A stretch of 39,682 nt of DNA from Oscillospiraceae bacterium (GCA_015064805.1 SVRN01000019.1:1-39682); one strand, 5' to 3'. Shown: positions 26,274 to 34,701, numbered from the stretch's first letter. Numbers and translations: made by a program. The notes: a model not told the origin generated them from the letters alone.

Positions 26274-27914
26274 TTATTCCTGATCCAGTTCTTCAATGAT
26301 CTCATCCAAGGCACTTGCCGCGTTCTCTTTGGGCTTGACCTCGCAGATCAGATCCTTTTCCTTGACCTCACGTTGCAAGCAGACAGACAGTGCACCGCGC
26401 AGCATATCCTTGGCGTCGCCGCGGTTGAGCATCATAAGCATAAAATCGTTTTCAAAACGAACGATAACGGTTCTTTCTCCCTCGGTATAGGCCTGCGCCG
26501 TTTTGAGGAAGGAGGCGGACATCGCATCCTGCTGTGTCACGCGCTCAACGACCTCCTGCCAGGCTCGCAGAGGACGAAGCACTCGCTTGCCTGCGGTATC
26601 CACGGGAGCCGCAGAGGGCGCGGTTCGCGGTGCGACCATGGGCTTGGTCTCCTGCGCCTTTGCGGCAGAAGCAGGCTCGTTTTTGGGTTGCTCGGCCTTG
26701 ACCTCGGGCGCTTGCACGGGCGTCGGCTCGTCGTCGGGATCGCCTGCCTTGGGCGCGCTGAAGCGGCCCGACAACAGCATTTCCTCCAGCTTGGATATGC
26801 GAGACAGAAGCGCTTCGTTTGTCGTGCTGAGCGACTCGTCACACATACGGGTAAGGGTCAACTCGGCCGTCACGCGCTTCAAGGCATTGGCACCCTGCAT
26901 GGTCAGATACGCGCTGTCCAACAGCTGGCGATGATACAGGATGGTTTCCTTGGAAAACAGACCGCTGACCTCGCGAAGCTGTGCACATTCGGCGTCGGTC
27001 AGGTCGAGATACTCAGCATGGCGGGGCGTCGTCTTGACCACCAGCATATCGCGGTAGATCGAGATAAGATCCTGCCAGAAGACGCCAAGATCCATCGAGG
27101 ATTGCACGACCTCAGCCACGCGGGCGTAAAGGGCGTCGTAATCGCGCGAGGCGATAGCACGGACGGTTGAAAGCAGTGCTTCTCTGCCCGTCAGTCCTAC
27201 CGTTTCGTTGACCAGATCGGTCGTAATGGGACGGCGGGCGCCAGCGCAAAGCTCAAGCAGTGAGATAGCGTCGCGCATACCGCCCTGTGCCAGCTTGCCA
27301 AGCAAGGTAGCGGCGTCCTCGTCCAGTGTAATGCCCTCCACCTTGGCAATGTGCAGCAAACGATCACGCAACACGGGCGTGGCGATACGGCGGAAATCAA
27401 AGCGTTGGCAACGCGAGATGATGGTCGCGGGGAGCTTATGAAGCTCGGTCGTTGCCAAAATAAAGACAACGTGAGCGGGCGGCTCTTCCAGCGTCTTCAG
27501 CAGCGCGTTGAAGGCACTGCCCGACAGCATATGGACCTCGTCGATGATGTACACGCGGTACTTGAGCGCGTTGGGAGCGAACACGACCTCGTCTCGGATA
27601 TCGCGGATGTTATCGACGCCGTTGTTGGAGGCGGCGTCCATTTCCAGCACGTCGGTAGCGGCTCCGCTGTCGATGGAACGGCAGGCGGCACACTCGCCGC
27701 AGGGCGATCCGTTAACGGGATGCTCACAGTTGACCACCTTGGCCAGAATTTTAGCGCAGGTCGTTTTTCCGGTTCCGCGCGAGCCGCAGAACAGGTAGGC
27801 GTGGCTGAACGCGCCGTGGTCGGCTTCATATTTCAAAATGGAGGTGATATGCTCCTGTCCGCACACGTCCTCAAACGTCTGCGGTCTCCATTTACGGTAT
27901 AATGCCTGATGCAT
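26274..27914 (-). CDS. dnaX: DNA polymerase III subunit gamma/tau
   Basis: This is the clamp-loader ATPase of the replisome. The 546-residue product has Walker A GSRGTGKTT (44-52), the zinc-binding cysteines C63, C72, C75, C78, Walker B YIIDEVHML (122-130), and the sensor region EEPPAHVVFILATTE. An Ala/Pro/Glu-rich linker (about 385-440) leads to a C-terminal tau-like domain. The MHQALYRKWRPQTF start is diagnostic, and its ATG follows AAGGAG. I saw no slippery heptamer of the E. coli type that would give a separate gamma form. It lies downstream of the SRP RNA and an isomerase-like gene. Confidence 0.97.
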   Translation of the reverse strand: MHQALYRKWRPQTFEDVCGQEHITSILKYEADHGAFSHAYLFCGSRGTGKTTCAKILAKVVNCEHPVNGSPCGECAACRSIDSGAATDVLEMDAASNNGVDNIRDIRDEVVFAPNALKYRVYIIDEVHMLSGSAFNALLKTLEEPPAHVVFILATTELHKLPATIISRCQRFDFRRIATPVLRDRLLHIAKVEGITLDEDAATLLGKLAQGGMRDAISLLELCAGARRPITTDLVNETVGLTGREALLSTVRAIASRDYDALYARVAEVVQSSMDLGVFWQDLISIYRDMLVVKTTPRHAEYLDLTDAECAQLREVSGLFSKETILYHRQLLDSAYLTMQGANALKRVTAELTLTRMCDESLSTTNEALLSRISKLEEMLLSGRFSAPKAGDPDDEPTPVQAPEVKAEQPKNEPASAAKAQETKPMVAPRTAPSAAPVDTAGKRVLRPLRAWQEVVERVTQQDAMSASFLKTAQAYTEGERTVIVRFENDFMLMMLNRGDAKDMLRGALSVCLQREVKEKDLICEVKPKENAASALDEIIEELDQE

Positions 27915-27947
27915 ATGCTCACACTCCTTACGGTCAAAATTACAGTA

Positions 27948-28784
27948 TTACAGAGCGGCCAATCGACGCAAGGTGCGATAGCCCATCTCCAGCGCAGGAA
28001 TATTATCCTCCATTCCCTCAAACTCAAGCGAAAGCGTGCCCTCATAGCCGCTGTCCTTGAGCAGCTTTACGCACTCAGCCAACGGTACGACACCGTGACC
28101 AAGCACCGTTCCGCGGATGAAATTGCCGCCGCGGGTACGGATAAAGCCCTCGGGATCCAGCGTCGACGCGGGACGGAAAATGAAGTCCTTGGCGTGCACG
28201 TGGATGGCGTAGGGCGCGGCCGTGCGAACGGCAGACAGCGGTGCCTCGTCCGTGCAAAGGAAGTTGCCAAGATCGACCAGCCAGCGATAATTCTCGTCGC
28301 CGACGGTATCAATCAGCGCTTTAACGCGGCAGCTGTCCTGGAAGATAAAGCCGTGGTTCTCGGTGCAGGTGCGAATGCCCTTGCTTTTCGCGTATTCGGT
28401 CACGCGGCGAATGTGAGGCGCCATTTGCTTGACAGCCTCCTCCCAGCTCACGCCTGCGGGCATGGAATAGCAGACGTCGTGGCGCATGATCTTGGCGCCC
28501 AGCGCCTCGGTTACGTCAACGCAATGCATCAAATTGGCAACGACGGCATCGACGTCCTCCGACATCAGATTGGCACCGACGGTATAGGCGCTGATCTCCA
28601 GCCCCAGCTCTGCGCAAAGCGCGCGCAGCTCCTTGGCCTGCGCGATATGATCCTCGCCGTCCAGCGTGATAAATTCGATCGCGTCAAACCCGATCTCCTT
28701 TGCCTTGCGGCAAACGTCCAAAAGCGACGCTCCCGTCGCTCTGCGATAACGACCAAAGCTATAGCTGCTGACTCCAATCTTCAT
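27948..28784 (-). CDS. Sugar phosphate isomerase/epimerase-like TIM-barrel protein
   Basis: The 278-residue product belongs to the xylose-isomerase-like / AP endonuclease family 2 barrel group. Start is MKIGVSSYSF, and probable metal ligands are E142 (TENHG), D171 (VDLGN), H195 or H197 (HVHAKD) and a late Glu in LSLEFEG. The family mostly isomerises or epimerises sugars and inositols; the substrate cannot be told. The ATG at 28782-28784 follows GGAGG; the longer reading frame upstream overlaps the SRP RNA and is rejected. It lies 32 bp from the 3' end of that RNA and just before dnaX, so it interrupts the usual RNA-dnaX pairing. Confidence 0.85.
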   Translation of the reverse strand: MKIGVSSYSFGRYRRATGASLLDVCRKAKEIGFDAIEFITLDGEDHIAQAKELRALCAELGLEISAYTVGANLMSEDVDAVVANLMHCVDVTEALGAKIMRHDVCYSMPAGVSWEEAVKQMAPHIRRVTEYAKSKGIRTCTENHGFIFQDSCRVKALIDTVGDENYRWLVDLGNFLCTDEAPLSAVRTAAPYAIHVHAKDFIFRPASTLDPEGFIRTRGGNFIRGTVLGHGVVPLAECVKLLKDSGYEGTLSLEFEGMEDNIPALEMGYRTLRRLAAL

Positions 28785-28815
28785 GACTTTCCTCCGCGTG
28801 ATATGTATAAAAATA

Positions 28816-29132
28816 GAGCAGACCGGGCTGTAAAACGAGATCATACACCTCTTTCTCGAACGTCACGCCTTCGCGAGGCACGCACCTCTCGCTCAAAACA
28901 GGCGCCCTCGCGGCACACCGGCTAAACTGCTTAATGCTGCTTGGTTCCCCACCTGACATGGTTCACAGCCACCGATTGCGCAAGACCCATCTCTCAACAC
29001 GAGAGTTACGACTCAGACCGAAAACGCTCGGCCCTCAAAGGAGGAATCCATCCCTGCTATAGCGGATTTCAGGTACAGGGCTCCGCTACTCCCCCGACTG
29101 GTATGACCTCGTTTCGCAGCCCGACGCTGCTC
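28816..29132 (-). ncRNA. ffs: Large signal recognition particle RNA (SRP RNA)
   Basis: This is the RNA core of the particle that targets nascent membrane proteins. Domain IV is unmistakable at 28936-28955 in the RNA sense (CAGGTGGGGAACCAAGCAGC with a GGAA tetraloop), flanked by GTGAACCATGT and GTGTGCCGCG. The 5' Alu-like domain has GGGGGAGTAGCGGAGCCCTG and AAATCCGCTATAGCAGGG (about 29040-29095), typical of Gram-positive large SRP RNA. The 5' end (GAGCAG, 29132) and the 3' end (CTGCTC, 28816) pair, and the pairing continues through GGGCTG/CAGCCC, AACGAG/CTCGTT and TCATAC/GTATGA. The total is about 317 nt, longer than the 271 nt of Bacillus subtilis. The 3' end is followed by a T-rich run. Confidence 0.93.
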
Positions 29133-29140
29133 ACTTATTT

Positions 29141-29169
29141 ATTATAACAGATTTAATTGAATAATGCAA
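29141..29169 (-). promoter_or_regulatory. Promoter of the SRP RNA
   Basis: TTGCAT (29164-29169 on the complement) and TATAAT (29141-29146) are 17 bp apart. Transcription would begin near 29134, exactly at the start of the terminal helix. Confidence 0.8.
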
Positions 29170-29274
29170 GTCTTTTTTTGAAAAAATCATTTTCATCCTT
29201 TTTCCTTTCGCTTGATTTCTCGTCTCTTCAAGATGATGACAGGTCAACTTTTTTCAAAAGAATGAAAAAAAACA

Positions 29275-29303
29275 TTGACAAATGCAAAATGATAGGCTAT
29301 AAT
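29275..29303 (+). promoter_or_regulatory. Promoter of acpP
   Basis: Perfect TTGACA (29275-29280) and TATAAT (29298-29303) with a 17 bp spacer. The 105 bp upstream, to the divergent SRP promoter, are AT-rich. No FapR-like operator was seen. Confidence 0.85.
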
Positions 29304-29360
29304 AGTACGCGAATATGCAGATACTGCCATATTACATACCAAAACGTGGAGGACAAACCA

Positions 29361-29585
29361 ATGTTTGAAACTTTCAAGAGCCTGCTGGTCGAGGAGCTCC
29401 AGCTGGACGAGAGCGCCATCACCATGGAGGCTGAACTGAAGGGCGATCTGAACATCAACTCGATCGAGCTGTACGACCTGGCTATGATGTGCGAGGATAA
29501 GTTCGGTGTTGAGATCGAAGACGAGGAGTTCCACAAGTTCGTCACCATCGGCGACGTTGTTAACTATCTCGAAGCACACAAGTAA
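29361..29585 (+). CDS. acpP: Acyl carrier protein
   Basis: The 74-residue acidic product carries fatty acyl intermediates on a phosphopantetheine arm. The attachment Ser lies in INSIEL (about residue 34); the usual DSL reads NSI here, a variant seen in some Clostridia as far as I recall. The four-helix pattern, including DKFGVEIEDEEF (helix II-III), is conserved. The ATG at 29361 follows GTGGAGG. It is a single gene between a strong promoter and a strong hairpin, separate from fatty acid genes, so it may be a second or specialised ACP. Confidence 0.9.
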   Translation: MFETFKSLLVEELQLDESAITMEAELKGDLNINSIELYDLAMMCEDKFGVEIEDEEFHKFVTIGDVVNYLEAHK

Positions 29586-29606
29586 TTTAAGCAACTGTCA
29601 TACAGA

Positions 29607-29640
29607 GGGTGTCGCAATGCGGCACCCTTTCTGTGTTTTC
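29607..29640 (+). terminator. Terminator of acpP
   Basis: A 9 bp stem with one G-T pair (29607-29615 with 29619-29627), a 3 nt loop, an outer ACAGA/TCTGT extension and a T-rich tail. Confidence 0.85.
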
Positions 29641-29701
29641 AGGCATAAAACATACCCTATCCGTATATGTTGTAGATGAAAACGAAGCACGGAGGACGGA
29701 T

Positions 29702-30703
29702 ATGAAGCAAAACGAAAAACGGGCGGTGCGCACGCTGATCGAATACGTCGGCTTCGTCCTGCTTTTGCTGTTGGCAGTAGCAGGGCTTGCGACGCTGTTT
29801 TTTTGGTTGAGTCAGCAGCACCCGACGCTGCTATCCTCCCCCGCTTCCACCGCCTCCGACGCGGAATATCACACCGTCATTCTCGACGCGGGACACGGCG
29901 GCGAGGACGGTGGTGCGATCGGGCATATCGACGGCCGCGAGGTCTATGAAAAGGACATCAATCTCGCCATCACGCTCATGCTTCGCGATATGCTTGAGGC
30001 GGACGGGATCAACGTCGTGCTGACGCGCGAGGAGGACGTTTTGCTCTACGACAGAAATACCGATTATCAAGGCCGCAAGAAGGTGCTGGATCTCGCCGCG
30101 CGATTGCATATCGGGCAAAGCACGCCGGGCGCGCTGTTCGTCAGCATCCACATGAACGCTTTCACGCAGACGCAATACAAAGGTCTGCAGGTCTACTACT
30201 CTCCCAACCATCCTCTGTCCTCCACTCTGGCGCAAAATGTTCAAACTACCGTACAAACACAGCTGCAAAAGGACAACACCCGCAAGATCAAGCGGGCAGA
30301 TTCGAGCATTTTCCTGCTTGACCGCCTTGCCTGTCCTGCCGTACTCGTCGAGTGCGGATTTTTGTCCAACGCACAAGAATGCGCCAATCTCGAGCAAACG
30401 GACTATCAGCAAAAGATCGCCTTTCTTTTGTTTTGCGCCATCCGTCAGACCATCAAGGAACAGCCAAAGGACAGCGACAGCACGTCTTGGTGGACAAAAA
30501 CCGAGGTTTTCTTGCCCGAGGACTTGATTTTCGATCCGAAATGCTTTATAATAAAACAAAGTACGATTGATTTTCTGCCCGAAACGGAGGACGCACGCCA
30601 TGAAAGGAACCAAGACCATCTATATCTGCTCGGAATGCGAGATGAAAAGCCCCAAGTGGCTGGGCAAATGCCCCACGTGCGGCGCTTGGAACTCCTTTGT
30701 TGA
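29702..30703 (+). CDS. cwlD: N-acetylmuramoyl-L-alanine amidase, CwlD-like
   Basis: This zinc amidase cleaves the bond between MurNAc and L-Ala in peptidoglycan; CwlD acts in making spore cortex. The 333-residue product has an N-terminal membrane anchor (about 14-36), then an Amidase_3 domain (about 57-250) with zinc ligands H65 (DAGHGG), E83 (YEKDINL) and H150 (SIHMNAF), and catalytic E217 (VECGFLSN). The YEKDINL and the RKKVLDLAARL stretch resemble CwlD. The ATG at 29702 follows GGAGG. Oddly, the frame continues about 80 residues past the domain, through the radA promoter and 104 nt into radA. The tail has no recognisable domain. Confidence 0.85.
   Translation: MKQNEKRAVRTLIEYVGFVLLLLLAVAGLATLFFWLSQQHPTLLSSPASTASDAEYHTVILDAGHGGEDGGAIGHIDGREVYEKDINLAITLMLRDMLEADGINVVLTREEDVLLYDRNTDYQGRKKVLDLAARLHIGQSTPGALFVSIHMNAFTQTQYKGLQVYYSPNHPLSSTLAQNVQTTVQTQLQKDNTRKIKRADSSIFLLDRLACPAVLVECGFLSNAQECANLEQTDYQQKIAFLLFCAIRQTIKEQPKDSDSTSWWTKTEVFLPEDLIFDPKCFIIKQSTIDFLPETEDARHERNQDHLYLLGMRDEKPQVAGQMPHVRRLELLC
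30524..30552 (+). promoter_or_regulatory. Promoter of radA inside the amidase gene
   Basis: TTGATT (30524-30529) and TATAAT (30547-30552) have a 17 bp spacer and lie 48 bp before the radA ATG, within the tail of the amidase coding region. Confidence 0.65.
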
Positions 30704-32000
30704 GGACGTCATTGAAACCGCACCCGCCGCGACCTCGTCTGCCGCAAGCAAACGTGCCGCGCTGCGCCAGATCACCGAGAGCGAGGCGCTTCCCTACAAC
30801 GAGCTGGACATGCCCTCCTATATGCGCTTTCCCACCGGCATGAACGAGCTTGACCGCGTGCTTGGCGGCGGTGGTCTTGTCACGGGCTCCGTCATTTTGC
30901 TCTCGGGCGAGCCGGGTATCGGTAAATCCACCTTGCTCATGCAGATCTGCGATTCTCTCGGTCAGGGGCATCGCGTCCTGTACGTGTCGGGCGAGGAATC
31001 GGGCGGTCAGCTCAAGCTACGTGCCAAGCGACTCGGCGTCGTCGGCAACAATCTGTTCATTCTGACCGAGACCAATCTGGAGCGCATCATCGCCCAGACC
31101 GACAAGGTCAAGCCCGACGTGATCATCATCGACTCCATCCAGACCATTTACTCCGACACGGCCAACTCTACGCAAGGCAGCGTGTCGCAGGTCAAGGAGT
31201 GTACTCTTTCGCTCATTGCCAAGGCTAAAAGCGAGGGCATTTCCATCATGCTGGTCGGTCACGTCAATAAAGAAGGCGGCATTGCAGGCCCCAAAGTGCT
31301 GGAGCATATGGTGGACGCCGTGCTGTATTTCGAGGGTGAGCGTCAGCAGTCCTACCGTATCATCCGCGCCATCAAAAACCGCTACGGCTCGACCAACGAG
31401 ATCGGCGTGTTCGAGATGACGGACACGGGGCTTTGCGAGGTTTCCAACCCCTCCGAAATGCTGCTTGCGGGCCGTCCCAAGAACATCTCGGGCAACTGTG
31501 CCGTATGCACCATGGAGGGCACGCGCCCTCTCATTGCAGAAGTTCAGGCCCTCGTTTCCCCCACCGTCTTCCCCGCTCCCAGACGTACCAACAACGGTAT
31601 GGACTATAACCGTCTTTGCTTGATCCTGGCCGTACTGGAAAAGCGCATGGGACTTCGCTTCTCGCAAAACGACGTTTACATCAACGTCATCGGCGGCTTG
31701 CGCATCGACGAGCCTGCCTCCGACGTGGCCATGGCGCTCTCCCTCATTTCGTCGCACACCGACCGCGTGATCCCCGACGATCTGATCGCCGTGGGCGAGC
31801 TTGGACTTTCGGGCGAGTGCCGCGCCGTGTCTAATCTGGAGCTTCGCGTCCGTGAGGCCGCCCGACTCGGCTTCCGCCGCGCCATCGTGCCCTACCGTAA
31901 CATCGAAAAGCGCGCCATCAAATGCGAGGGCATCGAGCTCATTCCCATACGGACGATCTACGATACGCTTAAGTTTTTGAATACGGAAAATAAAAATTGA
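30600..32000 (+). CDS. radA: DNA repair protein RadA (Sms)
   Basis: RadA is a RecA-like hexameric helicase that helps branch migration in recombination. The 466-residue product has a Cys4 zinc finger (C10, C13, C24, C27), Walker A GEPGIGKST (103-111), Walker B IIIDSIQ, the RadA-specific KNRYG (259-263, usually KNRFG) and a Lon-like C-terminal domain (about 290-455) with the GGLRIDEPASD loop. The ATG at 30600 follows GGAGG, which lies inside the amidase gene. Length is normal. It ends 4 bp before a strong bidirectional hairpin. Confidence 0.96.
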   Translation: MKGTKTIYICSECEMKSPKWLGKCPTCGAWNSFVEDVIETAPAATSSAASKRAALRQITESEALPYNELDMPSYMRFPTGMNELDRVLGGGGLVTGSVILLSGEPGIGKSTLLMQICDSLGQGHRVLYVSGEESGGQLKLRAKRLGVVGNNLFILTETNLERIIAQTDKVKPDVIIIDSIQTIYSDTANSTQGSVSQVKECTLSLIAKAKSEGISIMLVGHVNKEGGIAGPKVLEHMVDAVLYFEGERQQSYRIIRAIKNRYGSTNEIGVFEMTDTGLCEVSNPSEMLLAGRPKNISGNCAVCTMEGTRPLIAEVQALVSPTVFPAPRRTNNGMDYNRLCLILAVLEKRMGLRFSQNDVYINVIGGLRIDEPASDVAMALSLISSHTDRVIPDDLIAVGELGLSGECRAVSNLELRVREAARLGFRRAIVPYRNIEKRAIKCEGIELIPIRTIYDTLKFLNTENKN

Positions 32001-32003
32001 CCA

Positions 32004-32036
32004 CACAAAAAGGGATGCCTCGGCATCCCTTTTGTG
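32004..32036. terminator. Bidirectional terminator between radA and the S1-domain gene
   Basis: A 9 bp GC-rich stem (AGGGATGCC with GGCATCCCT, 32011-32030) extended by A/T pairs on both sides; converging genes end on either side. Confidence 0.85.
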
Positions 32037-32042
32037 ATTTTA

Positions 32043-33002
32043 TTATTCAAATACCGTCTCCACCCGTTTTCGGCACCCCGCAGGCGAATAGACCCAGCGG
32101 TCGATATGCTCGACCTCGTCGCCTATGTAATAGGTCAGCGGCGCAGGTGTGCGAGCCCCCGCAAAGGTATCGATCAGCACCAGCTTGATCTTCATGCGCT
32201 CGGGCACAATGCTCTTGATGAACACGGCGGCGTTTTGCCCCACCCATGATTTAGCGATCTCTCGCGTTTCCTCGCGCAGCTCGGTCAAGCCCGCAAGATT
32301 GGGCGCAAGCTCAACGAACATACCGTAATCCTCGACACTGCGAACGATACCCGTGACCGTCTGCCCTGCCTCAAAGCGGGCAGCGTTTTGCTCCCACGTG
32401 CCAAGCAGCTCGCGCAGGCTGACGAAAATGCGGTCGTTCTTCTCGTCGATCGTCTTGACCACGACGCGCAGCTTCATGCCCGTGGATAACCGCTCGCGTG
32501 GGTGATTGATGCGAGAGACGGACAGACAATCCACGCTCAACAGCGACACCACGCCGCATCCGATATCCACGAACGCACCGAAGCTCTCCAGGTGCGTGAC
32601 CTTGGCGGGAATGACGTCCCCGGGCATCAGCGCACTCAAAAACTCGCGGTAGCAGTCCATCTGCGCCGCGCGGCGGGAAAGCAACAGCTGTGGCTTGCCC
32701 CTCTCTCCGTCTCGCAAGACGCCCAGCACCCGAAAGCAGACGGGCTTGCCGACGCGGGAGATGACCGCGATATCCTTGATGGGCTGTCCGTCGGGATTGA
32801 ACACCGTTTCCTCATACGGCATATAGCCCTCAAAGCCGCCGACGTCAACGTGCAGATTGAGCGAATGGTCGCACAGCGTGGCGATGCCCTCCAGTATCAT
32901 TCCCGTATTCATGGCCCGCTCCAGCGCGCTGATCGTCGCGGTAGCTTCCCTGTTTTCGGCACTTCCCAGCCGCGCCCCCTCGGGCAAGTAATGATCATTC
33001 AT
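32043..33002 (-). CDS. S1 RNA-binding domain protein
   Basis: The 319-residue product holds three S1/OB-fold repeats: a degenerate first (about 36-110), a clear second (about 127-198, GDVIPAKVTHLESFGAFVDI) and a clear third (about 212-278, GQTVTGIVRSVEDYGMFVEL). This resembles the S1-like proteins of low-GC Gram-positives that bind RNA or mRNA leaders. The ATG at 33000-33002 has AAAGGAG 10 nt upstream; an ATG at 33023 (GGAAG 4 nt before it) is an alternative that would add seven residues. It is transcribed alone, with no recognised promoter just upstream. Confidence 0.8.
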   Translation of the reverse strand: MNDHYLPEGARLGSAENREATATISALERAMNTGMILEGIATLCDHSLNLHVDVGGFEGYMPYEETVFNPDGQPIKDIAVISRVGKPVCFRVLGVLRDGERGKPQLLLSRRAAQMDCYREFLSALMPGDVIPAKVTHLESFGAFVDIGCGVVSLLSVDCLSVSRINHPRERLSTGMKLRVVVKTIDEKNDRIFVSLRELLGTWEQNAARFEAGQTVTGIVRSVEDYGMFVELAPNLAGLTELREETREIAKSWVGQNAAVFIKSIVPERMKIKLVLIDTFAGARTPAPLTYYIGDEVEHIDRWVYSPAGCRKRVETVFE

Positions 33003-33102
33003 GCGTGTATTGCTCCTTTCCATGGCACTTCCGATTTTTTATGGCGTTACCGATGGTTCAATCTATGCGAAAATGAGAAGCAATATGACGTTTCGACAAA
33101 AG

Positions 33103-33136
33103 AATCACCGTACAAGCATGCGCTCATACGGTGATT
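33103..33136 (-). terminator. Terminator of the XRE-membrane protein operon
   Basis: A 9 bp stem AATCACCGT/ACGGTGATT (33103-33111 with 33128-33136) with a T-rich run on the minus-strand side, just past the stop at 33142. Confidence 0.7.
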
Positions 33137-33141
33137 GTTTG

Positions 33142-34494
33142 TTATTCAATTTGGTAGATCGTTTCCGTCTCGGGTGGCATCGCCTCGCCGTAAGAATGAC
33201 GGTTGAGAAGGACGGTCAGAACGATCAAGGAGGACAGGGTGAGAGCCGATTGAATAAAAACAGATACCGTAAGCAAATTCTGCGACTGCAAAAACCAGAT
33301 CATGAGTATCGCCGCGCTTTGCAAAATAGGAACGGTTATGATCCCTCTCGGCAGTTTGATATGGGCAATCAACCCAATGACAAAAATCCAAAGGAAAATC
33401 AGCAAGCAGATGTTCATCAGAACGGCCACTGCATTGAGCGCCGTCAACATACGATGGAACAGCAGCGTGTCCTGTGTCTGCAGCATGATCCTATCGATAA
33501 AACGGACGACATAGTAGCGCAAAAACAGTGTCCATGCCACCGAAATTGCCGACAAAGTGAGCGTCGCACGTATGGCACGGCATGCCAGCTTGCTTTTTTT
33601 GATCTGCGTCATAAAGCAACACAGACAGATTGACCACAATACAGTAGACAATAGCGACAATTGCAGGCGGATCATGCTGATATTGGCAATGACCTCTCCA
33701 ATTGAATCAAACAGTTGAAGTCCGTTTTCCACAACTGCGTAGTAAACACAATCGAGGCCGCAAAGTTCTCCTTGAATGATCAGATATGCGATCATTGCAA
33801 TCAGCGTTCCTTTATTGAGCGTTGCTTCGTTTTCATGATGATAAGAAACGCGCTCAACCCAAGAAATAAACAAATATTCCAGCCCGAGGCCAAGCACAGA
33901 AAACAGATAGGCAAGCGTGATGACCAAAAAATTCACGATCGAATGGTGTAACACAAAATCGATCATAAGAGAAGCGGAAAACGCAATGGCAAGTATGCCC
34001 GCCATTTTGCCGATGTTAGCAAACACGCGCCCGTAATACTTCTCCTGCTCTATGAAAGAATAGTTGAAATTGATGCCCTTATTTTTGAAATGGTAAAAGA
34101 AATAGATGCATCCCAATGCCTCCAGCATCAGGATCAATTGGTTGGGAGGCATACTATCTGCGCTACGTCCCAATGAAAACGGTACGTAGATCACGTAGCC
34201 GCTCAAGGCCAACAGCAAAAACACTTTTCCCGCGTTGAGATAGTAGCGGTGCTTTTCAAATATCACGCGCTCATCTCGTTGTCTGCCAAAGCGGGCAAGA
34301 CCGATCAACAGAATAACGATTCCGCTGATCACGATAGTCAATTCCGTCAGCAAATAACGAGCTTGCCAAGCGTTCAGCGCGTACAGCTCCACGGCGCGCA
34401 AAGCACCAAAAAAGGCAGTAAGGATGGTAGCGTACAAAATGCCTCGTTGATACATCTTACCGCACTCGGCATTGATTCTTTCATCATAGAACAT
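33142..34494 (-). CDS. Polytopic membrane protein paired with an XRE regulator
   Basis: The 450-residue product is strongly hydrophobic, with about ten to eleven membrane helices and a charged N-terminus FYDERINAECGKMYQRG. That start resembles small DUF2178/DUF6773-like membrane proteins that are often encoded next to XRE regulators, but this protein is much longer and no named family is certain. The ATG at 34492-34494 follows GGGAGG at 7 nt; a TTG two codons earlier overlaps the regulator stop and is rejected. Base composition is more AT-rich than the neighbours. It is co-transcribed with and probably controlled by the adjoining regulator. Function unknown. Confidence 0.8.
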   Translation of the reverse strand: MFYDERINAECGKMYQRGILYATILTAFFGALRAVELYALNAWQARYLLTELTIVISGIVILLIGLARFGRQRDERVIFEKHRYYLNAGKVFLLLALSGYVIYVPFSLGRSADSMPPNQLILMLEALGCIYFFYHFKNKGINFNYSFIEQEKYYGRVFANIGKMAGILAIAFSASLMIDFVLHHSIVNFLVITLAYLFSVLGLGLEYLFISWVERVSYHHENEATLNKGTLIAMIAYLIIQGELCGLDCVYYAVVENGLQLFDSIGEVIANISMIRLQLSLLSTVLWSICLCCFMTQIKKSKLACRAIRATLTLSAISVAWTLFLRYYVVRFIDRIMLQTQDTLLFHRMLTALNAVAVLMNICLLIFLWIFVIGLIAHIKLPRGIITVPILQSAAILMIWFLQSQNLLTVSVFIQSALTLSSLIVLTVLLNRHSYGEAMPPETETIYQIE

Positions 34495-34496
34495 AT

Positions 34497-34688
34497 TCAA
34501 TCCTCCCAGAACAGGTCGTCGAGTCGCGTGTCAAGCGCCTTACATATCTTCAGGCAAAGCGCAAGCGTCGGGTTGTATTCCCCGCTCTCGATCATATTGA
34601 TCGTTTGCCGGGACACTCCGATCAGCTTTGCCAGCTCGGCCTGGGAGAGCGCTTTGCTCTGCCGCGCCGTTTTCATCTTTTCGTTCAT
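34497..34688 (-). CDS. XRE-family transcriptional regulator
   Basis: The 63-residue product is a minimal Cro/CI-type repressor: a helix-turn-helix fills about residues 6-60 (LSQAELAKLIGVSRQTINMIESG). The ATG at 34686-34688 has GGAGG at proper spacing; an ATG two codons upstream is too close to it. It is encoded directly upstream of the membrane protein gene, which starts 2 bp after its stop. Two matching 18 bp palindromes lie in its promoter, one at -35 and one at the transcription start, so it very probably represses its own operon. Confidence 0.9.
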   Translation of the reverse strand: MNEKMKTARQSKALSQAELAKLIGVSRQTINMIESGEYNPTLALCLKICKALDTRLDDLFWED

Positions 34689-34701
34689 AAGCATCGCCTC
34701 C

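Noticed and set aside
28785-28844. Upstream extension of the isomerase-like protein
   Set aside because: Those codons overlap the 3' end of the SRP RNA, and a good ribosome site supports the ATG at 28784.
29170-29274. AT-rich repeats of T and A runs between the SRP RNA and acpP promoters
   Set aside because: No palindrome or known operator (for example FapR) is visible; it looks like ordinary spacer DNA.
30600-32000. KNRYG instead of KNRFG in RadA
   Set aside because: A conservative change; all other motifs are intact.
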